DNA from: JBFLYZ01 sp040756415
GTDB taxonomy: Bacteria; Bacteroidota; Bacteroidia; JADZBD01
Reading direction: 5' to 3'
NCBI GenBank assembly: GCA_040756415.1
Contig: JBFLYZ010000007.1
Coordinates: 19,201 to 83,200, forward strand
Length of the DNA stretch: 64,000 bases
Shown here piece by piece: positions 45,541-53,026 of the stretch. The notes below the pieces were generated by a model that was not told the origin of the DNA, ran no database searches, and saw nothing but the letters and a program-made list of their open reading frames with translations. The position numbers and the translations under genes were made by a program. How positions within the stretch are numbered: position 1 is the first letter of the stretch; the number at the start of each line of letters is the position of its first letter.

Positions 45541-45639
45541 GGTTTTGGGTTTTGTTCAGCGAAAGGTACGACCTGCCGCACGGTTCCCGGGCAGGCGGGA
45601 CAAACTCTTGTAAACAGGGCGGGGTGAATAAAAATCGAT

Positions 45640-45647
45640 TATTTTCG
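45640..45647 (+). promoter_or_regulatory. -7-like element (TAnnTTCG) before recX
   Basis: TATTTTCG, 5 bases before ATG 45653. Confidence 0.38.
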
Positions 45648-45652
45648 GGGCC

Positions 45653-46147
45653 ATGGCCATGGACTACCCCGAAAAAAAACCGGTTAAGATCACCGATCCC
45701 GACATTGCTTACGCAAAAGCGCAAAGTTACTGCGCCTACCAGGAGCGATGCCAGCAGGAGGTTCGCGACAAGCTCTATTCCTGGGGCTTGTGGCCCGATG
45801 CCGTGGAGAACATCATTGCCCGGCTCATCACCGAAAACTATATTAATGAGGAGCGCTTTGCCAGGGCTTTTGCGGGCGGGAAGTTCAGGATAAAAAAATG
45901 GGGGCGCGTTAAGATCAGGCTGGAGCTGCGCAAAAGGAAGATCAGCGAGTATTGCATACGGCAGGCGATGAAGGAGATTGACGGGGCCGGCTACCTGGCC
46001 GCCATGAAAAAGATCCTGACCGAAAGCGGCCGGAAATACAAGGGCCTGCCCAAAGAGGCGCGCAAGCGCAGGATAGCCGCTTACCTTATTTCCCGGGGAT
46101 ATGAAAGCGACCTGGTATGGGAGCTGATCGGGAGCCAGGAGAGCTGA
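45653..46147 (+). CDS. recX: RecX family regulatory protein
   Basis: 164 residues, wholly helical in three repeated three-helix units. The family motifs AQSYCAYQERCQQEVRDKLY, LITENYINEERFARAFAGGK and YLISRGYESDLVW are clear. RecX binds RecA filaments and usually inhibits recombination activity. recA is not in the window, so its control is separate, as in other Bacteroidota. A TATTTTCG box ends 5 bases before the start. Converges on the gene at 46151 with 3 bases between. Confidence 0.92.
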   Translation: MAMDYPEKKPVKITDPDIAYAKAQSYCAYQERCQQEVRDKLYSWGLWPDAVENIIARLITENYINEERFARAFAGGKFRIKKWGRVKIRLELRKRKISEYCIRQAMKEIDGAGYLAAMKKILTESGRKYKGLPKEARKRRIAAYLISRGYESDLVWELIGSQES

Positions 46148-46150
46148 GGA

Positions 46151-46621
46151 CTAGATCAGGTTCTCTTCCCTGAGCAGCTTTTCCGCCTTTTCCTCAAATT
46201 CCTTCGAATCGTACACCTGTATGAACCTGCGCAGCTTCTCGCCTTTTTCAGTGGCGAAAAAGATCACCCAGGTAGTGTAGCCCATGCTGCGCTTGATCAG
46301 TTTCGTTGACGAGATATACTTCCTTTCAATGCAGGGAGTGTCGGAAGCGTCCCTGAACAGCCAGAGCCTGTATATGCCCAGCGCGGCTATCATGAGCACG
46401 AATATCCATAACCCCTGCACCATGCGGTCGGTAAAGTAGAGCAGGCTGAAGGCTACGGCCAAAATCAGCAGGCCGGTGATCGCCAGCACAGTGAAGCGGT
46501 TCCTGTTCTTATGGCTCATATGCGGTGTGCCGGTCAGCTCGGAGGGCAGCCCGAACACCACTTTGTCGGCCAGGATATGGCAATAAGTGCCATCGGCCAT
46601 CATAAATTTCTTCGCGCTCAT
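46151..46621 (-). CDS. Membrane protein of unknown function (PH-like ends)
   Basis: 156 residues from ATG 46621 (MSAKKFMMADGTYCHILADK). Two adjacent hydrophobic helices lie at about residues 46-63 and 68-86, flanked by a short N-terminal cytoplasmic strand region and a C-terminal strand-helix region (KLIKRSMGYTTWVIFFATEK ... FEEKAEKLLREE) that resembles a bacterial PH-type domain, though I would not insist. A TACCTTTG box (46631-46638) lies 9 bases upstream. It is divergent from prfB. Confidence 0.7.
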   Translation of the reverse strand: MSAKKFMMADGTYCHILADKVVFGLPSELTGTPHMSHKNRNRFTVLAITGLLILAVAFSLLYFTDRMVQGLWIFVLMIAALGIYRLWLFRDASDTPCIERKYISSTKLIKRSMGYTTWVIFFATEKGEKLRRFIQVYDSKEFEEKAEKLLREENLI

Positions 46622-46630
46622 TTTCCGCAA

Positions 46631-46678
46631 CAAAGGTACGCAACGTATTGCTTGCCGCGGGTATTTTTTCTAATTTTG
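46631..46678. promoter_or_regulatory. Divergent promoters: membrane protein (-) and prfB (+)
   Basis: Minus: TACCTTTG (46631-46638). Plus: ATTG (46647-46650), 20 bases, TAATTTTG (46671-46678), ending 5 bases before the prfB ATG. prfB mRNA should have almost no leader. Confidence 0.5.
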
Positions 46679-46683
46679 GCGCC

Positions 46684-47776
46684 ATGATAACCAGCGACCA
46701 ACTTAAAGACCTTCGGGAGCGCACGGAAGCGCTGAGGAGGCATCTTTGACATCGAAAAGAAGCAAAGACAAATAGAAGAGCAGGAAGAAAAGACCCTGGC
46801 GCCCGGCTTCTGGAATGATCCCAAAAAAGCCGAGGAAATTCTAAGAAAGATCAAAACCCTTAAATCGTGGACCTCCGCCTTTTACGACCTGGGCAAGAGC
46901 GTAGAAGACGTAAGCGTTATTTATGATTTCTACAAGGCGGGCGAGGCATCCGAGCAGGATGTGAACGAGCATTATGCCGATGCGCTGAAAAAGCTGGAAG
47001 AGGTGGAGTTCAGGAACATGCTCAGCGGCAGCGAAGACCACCTGAATGCCGTGCTGCAGATCAACGCGGGCGCGGGAGGCACCGAAAGCTGCGACTGGGC
47101 CAGCATGCTCATGCGCATGTATATCATGTGGGGCGAGAAGCATGGCATGAAAGTGACCGAGCAGGACATTTCGCCCGATGACGTGGCCGGTATCAAATCG
47201 GTGACCCTGCAGTTTGACGGTGACTTCGCTTACGGCCGCCTGAAAGGCGAGAACGGGGTGCACCGGCTGGTACGCATATCCCCTTTTGACGCCAACGCCA
47301 AGCGGCATACCTCCTTCGCTTCGGTCTACGTTTATCCCCTGATCGATGACAGCATACAGATCGACATAAAGGATTCGGATATAGAATGGGAAACCTTCCG
47401 CTCGGGCGGTGCGGGCGGTCAGAACGTGAACAAGGTAGAGACCGCTGTTCGTTTGTATCACAAGCCTTCCGGCATCATCATCAAGAACCAGGAAAGCCGC
47501 TCGCAGGGTCAGAACAAGGAAAACGCGCTTCGCCTGCTTCGCTCGCAGTTGTACGAGCTGGAGATGCGAAAGCGCATGGAGACCGCAGCCAGCATAGAAG
47601 CGGGCAAGAAGAAAATAGAATGGGGATCCCAGATCCGTAACTACGTATTGCACCCCTATAAGCTGGTCAAAGACCTGCGAACCGATCATGAAACGTCCAA
47701 TGCCCAATCCGTGCTTGACGGTGACCTGGATGATTTCATTAAAGCTTATCTCATGGAATACGGTACAAAGAACTAG
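46684..47776 (+). CDS. prfB: Peptide chain release factor 2, expressed by programmed +1 frameshift
   Basis: ATG 46684 opens a 21-codon frame ending at an in-frame TGA (46747). The +1 frame then runs to 47776, giving 363 residues in all (start MITSDQLKDLRERTEALRRHL, then DIEKKQRQ). The recoding site is CTT TGA C with AGGAGG just upstream, as in Escherichia coli. RF2 marks are the SPF motif (RISPFDANAKRHTSF) and GGQ (residues 244-246 in GGAGGQNVNKVET). RF2 ends translation at UGA and UAA and, when scarce, lets the ribosome shift at its own UGA, making its level self-controlled. The site is essential to the annotation: separate short ORFs here are one gene. Confidence 0.96.
46735..46750 (+). promoter_or_regulatory. 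prfB recoding site
   Basis: AGGAGG (46735-46740), CAT, CTT (46744-46746), TGA (46747-46749), C. The SD-like hexamer is 3 bases before the slippery CTT, the spacing that promotes +1 slippage in other bacteria. Confidence 0.92.
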
Positions 47777-47778
47777 CC

Positions 47779-48360
47779 ATGCAGCTCATCATCTACGCCC
47801 ACCCGGATGAGAACAGTTTCAATCACGCTGTTCTCGAGACCGTTAAAAAAACCTTTGAGCAGAACAACAAGCCATACAAGGTCATAGACCTTTATGAACT
47901 GAATTATAATCCCGTACTGAGCCTGGAGGAGCTGAAAGGAAAGAACACGGAGCAGACCCTGGAGTTCCAGGAGATGATACGGGAAGCGCGTAACATTGTT
48001 TTCATTTTCCCGGTCTGGTGGTTCAGGGGCCCTGCCATACTCGAGGGCTTTTGCGACAAGGTCTTTACCGTGGGCTTTTCCTATCACTTCAAAAAGGTGA
48101 TCGGGAAATATGGAGTGCCGGTGCGCCACCTCAGAGACAAAAAGGTGCTGGCCTTCATCTCGCACGGGGCTCCCGCGCTTCCGGTCAAGACCATATACTT
48201 CAACGCGGTGAAATACCGCTTTCTCCTGGGATTCCTGAGCTTCAATTTCCGCATCATCCACTGCCGCATCTGCCAGTTCTGGGCCGTGCCCTTTGTAAGC
48301 CGGGAAAAGCGCGAAAAATACCTGGCAAGGGTCGCGCGCAGAGCCGCCCGGCTCCGGTAG
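47779..48360 (+). CDS. NAD(P)H-dependent flavodoxin-fold oxidoreductase
   Basis: 193 residues, 2 bases after the prfB stop. The start MQLIIYAHPDENSFNHAVLE and the segment IVFIFPVWWFRGPAILEGF are hallmarks of the Flavodoxin_2/NQO1-like (KefF/MdaB type) family: FMN or FAD-dependent two-electron reduction of quinones, probably cytoplasmic. The C-terminal end is strongly basic (EKREKYLARVARRAARLR). It may be co-transcribed with prfB, as the gap has no promoter. Confidence 0.88.
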   Translation: MQLIIYAHPDENSFNHAVLETVKKTFEQNNKPYKVIDLYELNYNPVLSLEELKGKNTEQTLEFQEMIREARNIVFIFPVWWFRGPAILEGFCDKVFTVGFSYHFKKVIGKYGVPVRHLRDKKVLAFISHGAPALPVKTIYFNAVKYRFLLGFLSFNFRIIHCRICQFWAVPFVSREKREKYLARVARRAARLR

Positions 48361-48407
48361 CATTCCTGTTTTTTTTTGATATTTTTACCCTCTATATAAC
48401 TCCATTT

Positions 48408-49805
48408 ATGGAATACCGGATCGAAAAAGATACCATGGGCGAGGTAAAGGTGCCCGCTGACAAGTACTGGGGTGCGCAAACCGAGCGCTCGCGCAACAAT
48501 TTCAGGATTGGCCCCGAGGCCAGCATGCCCCGCGAGATCATTTACGCCTTCGCCTACCTGAAAAAGGCTGCCGCGCACGCCAACCTCGAGCTCAAAGCGC
48601 TGAGCAAGGAGAAATGCGATCTCATTTCAAATGTATGCGAAGAGATCCTGGCCGGCAAGCTGGACGACCAGTTCCCGCTGGTGATCTGGCAAACCGGCTC
48701 GGGCACGCAGAGCAATATGAACGTGAACGAGGTGATCGCCTACCGCGCCCATGTGCTTTCGGGCGGCAAGCTGACAGACGAGAAAAAAGTGCTGCACCCG
48801 AATGACGATGTGAACAAATCCCAATCCTCCAACGATACCTATCCCACGGCCATGCACATAGCGGCTTACAGGCAGGTGTGGGAAATTACCGTTCCCGGCA
48901 TGCAGAAGCTGCGCGACACCCTGAAGAAAAAGTCAGAGAAGTTCATGAATATTGTCAAGACCGGCCGCACGCACTTCATGGACGCCACGCCCCTCACCCT
49001 GGGGCAGGAATTCTCGGGATACGTGCAGCAGATCGACAACAGCCTGCGCGCGATCCGGAACGCGCTGGAAGCCGTAAAGGAGCTGGCCCTGGGCGGTACT
49101 GCCGTGGGCACCGGGCTTAACACGCCCAAAGGATATGATGTGCTGGTAGCGAAAAAGATAGCCGAGTTCACCGGCCTTCCCTTTGTTACCGCGCCCAATA
49201 AGTTCGAATCGCTGGCGGCCCACGATGCCATGGTGGAGCTGAGCGGTGCGCTCAAACGCGCTGCGGTGGCCCTGATGAAGATCGCCAACGACATCCGCAT
49301 GCTTTCCTCCGGCCCCCGGAGCGGCATAGGCGAGATCATCATCCCCGACAACGAACCCGGCTCGTCCATCATGCCCGGTAAGGTAAATCCCACGCAGCCC
49401 GAAGCCCTGAGCATGGTCTGCGCCCAGGTGATGGGCAACGATGTGGCCGTGACCATTGGCGGATCGAACGGGCATTTCGAGCTCAACGTGTTCAAACCCC
49501 TGATCGCAGCCAACGTGCTGCAATCAGCCCGCCTGCTGGGTGACGCCTGCGTATCGTTCAACGACAAGTGCGCGGAAGGCATCGAACCGAACGAGCCCGT
49601 GATCAAACGCCACCTGGAAAATTCGCTGATGCTCGTTACCGCGCTGAACACGCACATCGGCTACGAAAATGCCGCCAAGATCGCCAAGAAGGCGCATAAG
49701 GAAAATAAGACCCTGAGGGAAGCCGCCATCGAGCTCGGCCTGCTCACTTCCGAGCAGTTCGACCAGTGGGTGAAACCCGAAGATATGACCGGATCGCTGA
49801 AATGA
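48408..49805 (+). CDS. fumC: Class II fumarate hydratase
   Basis: 465 residues from ATG 48408, giving the standard N-terminus MEYRIEKDTMGEVKVPADKY. Conserved regions of the fumarase/aspartase superfamily are intact: QTGSGTQSNMN, the histidine region KTGRTHFMDATPLTLGQE, and the signature GSSIMPGKVNPTQPE with the catalytic Ser. It interconverts fumarate and malate in the citric acid cycle, needing no iron-sulphur cluster. A TATTTTTA box (48380-48387) is 20 bases upstream. The next gene overlaps its stop by 4 bases. Confidence 0.96.
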   Translation: MEYRIEKDTMGEVKVPADKYWGAQTERSRNNFRIGPEASMPREIIYAFAYLKKAAAHANLELKALSKEKCDLISNVCEEILAGKLDDQFPLVIWQTGSGTQSNMNVNEVIAYRAHVLSGGKLTDEKKVLHPNDDVNKSQSSNDTYPTAMHIAAYRQVWEITVPGMQKLRDTLKKKSEKFMNIVKTGRTHFMDATPLTLGQEFSGYVQQIDNSLRAIRNALEAVKELALGGTAVGTGLNTPKGYDVLVAKKIAEFTGLPFVTAPNKFESLAAHDAMVELSGALKRAAVALMKIANDIRMLSSGPRSGIGEIIIPDNEPGSSIMPGKVNPTQPEALSMVCAQVMGNDVAVTIGGSNGHFELNVFKPLIAANVLQSARLLGDACVSFNDKCAEGIEPNEPVIKRHLENSLMLVTALNTHIGYENAAKIAKKAHKENKTLREAAIELGLLTSEQFDQWVKPEDMTGSLK

Positions 49806-50386
49806 AGCCCGCTCTCCTTCTGTTTGCGCTGGCGCTCTCCCTGCGGCCCTGCCTGCTCCCGGCCCAGAAGAGAGACAGCATATACGACCCGAAGAAAGAG
49901 ATCATCATCAACGACAACCGCTTCAAAGTATATAATAGCTGGATCAGCGGTGGAGCCGGCTGGGCGCAGAACTTCAGCACCGGCCGCAGCAAATTCAACC
50001 TGGGCGCGGACTTCAATTTCCACATCAAACAGGATTATTTCCAGTTGGGATTCTTTCTTTCCGGCCAGCGCTTTGGCCGGTACGATAACTACGATTTCCA
50101 TTTCTGCTACGGCCGCAGGCTGGAGAACCGTAAGATCAACTTTGCCTGGTTCGCTGGACTGGCCTTTGTGCACGGCTATACGCGCGAAGACAGCTTTTAC
50201 CGTTATTACAATGATCCCGGGCTGTACGTTTCAGCTCAATTGGTCAAGAAGCTGACCTACGATGTAGGCGCTGGGATCGAAGCCTTCGGGGAGGTCACTC
50301 CCAGGCACCAGTTGGCAGGCTTCCGCTTTATCATTTATTTTTCGGGAGCTTATAAGGGAAGCACGAAAAAACATGGTCCTAATTGA
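49802..50386 (+). CDS. Exported, probably outer-membrane beta protein of unknown function
   Basis: 194 residues from ATG 49802, coupled to fumC by an ATGA overlap; an earlier ATG (49766) would lie inside fumC and lacks a signal peptide. The signal peptide is MKPALLLFALALSLRPCLLPA. The mature protein alternates aromatic and polar residues (ISGGAGWAQNF, FQLGFFLSGQRFGRYDNYDF, FRFIIYFSGAYKG), like a small eight-stranded barrel. No known domain is recognised. Its 3' end overlaps the convergent VWA gene by 8 bases. Confidence 0.75.
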   Translation: MKPALLLFALALSLRPCLLPAQKRDSIYDPKKEIIINDNRFKVYNSWISGGAGWAQNFSTGRSKFNLGADFNFHIKQDYFQLGFFLSGQRFGRYDNYDFHFCYGRRLENRKINFAWFAGLAFVHGYTREDSFYRYYNDPGLYVSAQLVKKLTYDVGAGIEAFGEVTPRHQLAGFRFIIYFSGAYKGSTKKHGPN

Positions 50387-51821
50387 GGATAATGACCCTC
50401 CGCACCTCATCGAAACCCTGCCCATTGCTCACTTTAATAAAATAATTGCCGTTCTTATAGTTCCCCAGATCAAGCTGAAGCTCACCCGCGCCTCCCTGCA
50501 GGGCCAGCTTTTTCAGCAGCTTACCGTGAATATCCCTCACACAAACGGTATAGGCGTTTCCGCTCAGCTTGTACGGAAGCTTTATCTCGCCACTGGAAGG
50601 ATTGGGATAGACCTGGCCCACAAAATCGTTTGTCTTCGAGCTCTTCTTCCATCGCCTGAACATGACAATGCTGCCTGCGCCAGCCAGGCAAACAGCGGCA
50701 TAGATCCCTACCCAATTCAACAGGTCATCGTCCGCATCCAGGTCCTCAACGGTTTGCTGTACCTCTTCCGCCTTTTTTTCGTTTTCGGCCTCGCGCTGCC
50801 GCAGCTTCTTCACCACATCCTTCGGCAGCCCTATCCGGATCAGGTTGCCGGTCAAAAAGACCGAGTCGATATCAAAACTGATCAGGGTTTCGCGAATAGA
50901 ATCAGAAGAAGCCAGGTTGCCTGAGCGATATACCAGCTCATACACCGCCATGATCTTATTCGTGATCTGCCTGTAGATCTTACCGAGCGAGCCGGATGAA
51001 CTGGTATAATGGAATTCACCTCCCATTTGTTCCGTCAGCAACTTCAGTTCGGCCTTGTTCACATCGCCCAGCCCGATAATGTACACCGGTATGCCCAGCT
51101 TCCTGGCCTTTTTGATCAGGCCTTTTTTACTTATCACCGACTGGTTATCCTGCCCGTCAGTAAGGGCAATCACCGCCCTTATGTTATCGCTCTTTTTGAG
51201 CTTGTCGAGCGCAAGGGCGACTGCGTCATAGAACGCTGTTCCGTTGGTCTCGCTCATCAGGCTCAGCTTATATTTCAGCTTGTTCACGTCCGAGGTCAGG
51301 TTCTGAACAATATCGGGCGTATCGGAAAAGCCGATCAGCCCCACCGAATCTTTAGCGAAGTCGATATCCTTGAGCACCGCCAGCACGGCATTTTTGGCTT
51401 TGGTAAGTGGCGACTGGTAGCCCGGGGGATAGATATTGCCCTGCGTATCCTCATATCTCGGGCTTCCGTCAGGGTAGTACAGCGCATTCCTGTCATCCTT
51501 CATCGAGCCCGAATGGTCAATAACGAACTGCATCAACACGGGCTTTTGCCTGGTGATCTTATCGAAAAACACAACGGAACAATCCAGGCTGTCTTCCTTA
51601 ACCGTTACCTGGTCTTTCGTGAGGTTCCATAAGGGAATGCCGCTTTTGTTCTCTGCCTTGAACACAATGGAGATATCGGGGAATGAGTCGGGGAAGACCC
51701 GGATCACGGAAAGATCGAACGTGTCTTTAGCCAGGAGGCGGCCCTTCCGTACTACCTCCTGAGAGAAGGAAAGCGAACCGCTCAAACAGAATAAAAAGAT
51801 GTAAACGTATGTCTTCTTCAT
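50379..51821 (-). CDS. VWA-domain protein with transmembrane helix and T9SS-like sorting domain
   Basis: 480 residues from ATG 51821. A signal peptide (MKKTYVYIFLFCLSGSLSFS) is followed by a VWA domain with an intact MIDAS: DHSGS (102-106), Thr in GTAFYD and TDGQD. A charged coiled-coil-like stretch (340-365) precedes a clear membrane helix (about 367-388) and RRWKK. Then comes a sorting-domain-like end starting VYPNPSSGEIKLPY (403) and finishing NYFIKVSNGQG ... RVIILN. T9SS cargo should not carry a membrane helix before the signal, so the export route is doubtful. Probable role: adhesion or surface complex assembly. Confidence 0.85.
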   Translation of the reverse strand: MKKTYVYIFLFCLSGSLSFSQEVVRKGRLLAKDTFDLSVIRVFPDSFPDISIVFKAENKSGIPLWNLTKDQVTVKEDSLDCSVVFFDKITRQKPVLMQFVIDHSGSMKDDRNALYYPDGSPRYEDTQGNIYPPGYQSPLTKAKNAVLAVLKDIDFAKDSVGLIGFSDTPDIVQNLTSDVNKLKYKLSLMSETNGTAFYDAVALALDKLKKSDNIRAVIALTDGQDNQSVISKKGLIKKARKLGIPVYIIGLGDVNKAELKLLTEQMGGEFHYTSSSGSLGKIYRQITNKIMAVYELVYRSGNLASSDSIRETLISFDIDSVFLTGNLIRIGLPKDVVKKLRQREAENEKKAEEVQQTVEDLDADDDLLNWVGIYAAVCLAGAGSIVMFRRWKKSSKTNDFVGQVYPNPSSGEIKLPYKLSGNAYTVCVRDIHGKLLKKLALQGGAGELQLDLGNYKNGNYFIKVSNGQGFDEVRRVIILN

Positions 51822-51916
51822 GTTGCTGAGCTGATCAGCCCGCAAAAGGCCGCGATTTGGAAGTATAACGCAGGCCGCCTGAAAAAGTTACAGAAAAATC
51901 CGGTTTAAAAGAGGGG

Positions 51917-53005
51917 TCAGATGAACTTCTCGCCTTTCATCACCTTCACATCGTTCACGAAGTTGCGGATCTGCTGCTCATCCTGCTTGCGGCAGATGAG
52001 TATGGTATTGTCGGATTCCACCACGATATAGTCATCCAGGCCCTCGATAACAACCAGCTTATCGTTCGATACGTTCACGATGCAGTTGTTCGAATGGTAC
52101 ATCATCACGTTCTTCCCTACAATGGCGTTTCCCTTCCCGTCCTTGCGGATGTGCTCGTACAGCGATCCCCAGGTGCCCAGGTCGCTCCAGCCGATGATGG
52201 ACGAGCGAACGTACACGTTGTCGGCCTTTTCCATGATGGCATAATCGATGGAGATGTTCTTGCAGTTCGTATAGGCCTGCACGAGGAACTGCTTTTCTTT
52301 GGGCGTATTGTAAAAAGCCTCTCCGTCAGAAAAGATCACCGCCATTTCGGGCAGGTGCCGCTGAAAGGCCTTTACTATGCTTTCAGCGCTGAAAATAAAT
52401 ATCCCCGAATTCCAGAGAAAGTCCCCGCTCTGCATGAAGAACTTGGCCATCTCCGGGTCCGGCTTTTCGGTAAAGGTCTTCACTTTTTTAATACGCTTAT
52501 CCTTTTCGTTCTTGTCGCTTTCGCGGAACTGGATATAGCCGTAGCCGGTGTCGGGTCGCGTAGGGCGGATGCCGATGGTGAGCAGGCAGTCCTCCGACCG
52601 GGCCTTGGCAAAGCAGGATTTCACGGCTTTGACGAAGGTATCTTCCTTGATGATGAGGTGATCGGAAGGGGCCACTACGATGTTGGCGCGGGGATTGATC
52701 TTCCGTATCTTATAGCTGGCATAGGCGATACACGGGGCCGTATTCTTGCGAAGCGGCTCGAGGAGGATGTTCTCAACGGGTATATCGGGCAGTTGCTGCC
52801 TGACCAGCTCATCGTACGAATCGTTGGTCACTACAAACACGTTCTGTTTGGGCACAATGCGCACCAGGCGATCGAAGGTTTGCTGCAGCAGGGTGCGGCC
52901 GGTACCCAGTATATCGAGGAACTGCTTGGGATGGGCCGTACGGCTCATGGGCCAGAACCTGCTGCCCACACCGCCAGCCATTATTACGCAGTAATTATTA
53001 TTCAT
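51917..53005 (-). CDS. manC: Mannose-1-phosphate guanylyltransferase
   Basis: 362 residues. The nucleotidyltransferase signature is MAGGVGSRFWPMSR, with FLDILG, the sugar-binding VAPSDH and the WNSGIF region; the C-terminal part is short, without the isomerase domain of bifunctional enzymes. It makes GDP-mannose, needed for surface polysaccharide or glycoprotein. ACAAAACCC precedes the ATG. It lies 21 bases after the aminotransferase stop, so they are one transcript. Linked in function, though not position, to the polysaccharide cassette at 14-20 kb. Confidence 0.9.
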   Translation of the reverse strand: MNNNYCVIMAGGVGSRFWPMSRTAHPKQFLDILGTGRTLLQQTFDRLVRIVPKQNVFVVTNDSYDELVRQQLPDIPVENILLEPLRKNTAPCIAYASYKIRKINPRANIVVAPSDHLIIKEDTFVKAVKSCFAKARSEDCLLTIGIRPTRPDTGYGYIQFRESDKNEKDKRIKKVKTFTEKPDPEMAKFFMQSGDFLWNSGIFIFSAESIVKAFQRHLPEMAVIFSDGEAFYNTPKEKQFLVQAYTNCKNISIDYAIMEKADNVYVRSSIIGWSDLGTWGSLYEHIRKDGKGNAIVGKNVMMYHSNNCIVNVSNDKLVVIEGLDDYIVVESDNTILICRKQDEQQIRNFVNDVKVMKGEKFI

Positions 53006-53026
53006 GGGTTTTGTAGGCCGGGTAGA

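Noticed and set aside
46961..47776. A separate 271-residue RF2-like gene starting at an internal GTG
   Set aside because: The upstream part continues in frame to the recoding site, and the N-terminal domain of RF2 is encoded there.
48344..48380. A terminator after the oxidoreductase gene (GAGCC/GGCTC then a T run)
   Set aside because: The short stem lies inside the coding end and is about 17 bases away from the T run; not a proper intrinsic terminator.
48018..48407. A 130-residue extension of fumarase
   Set aside because: It runs through the preceding oxidoreductase gene in another frame; ATG 48408 gives the family N-terminus.
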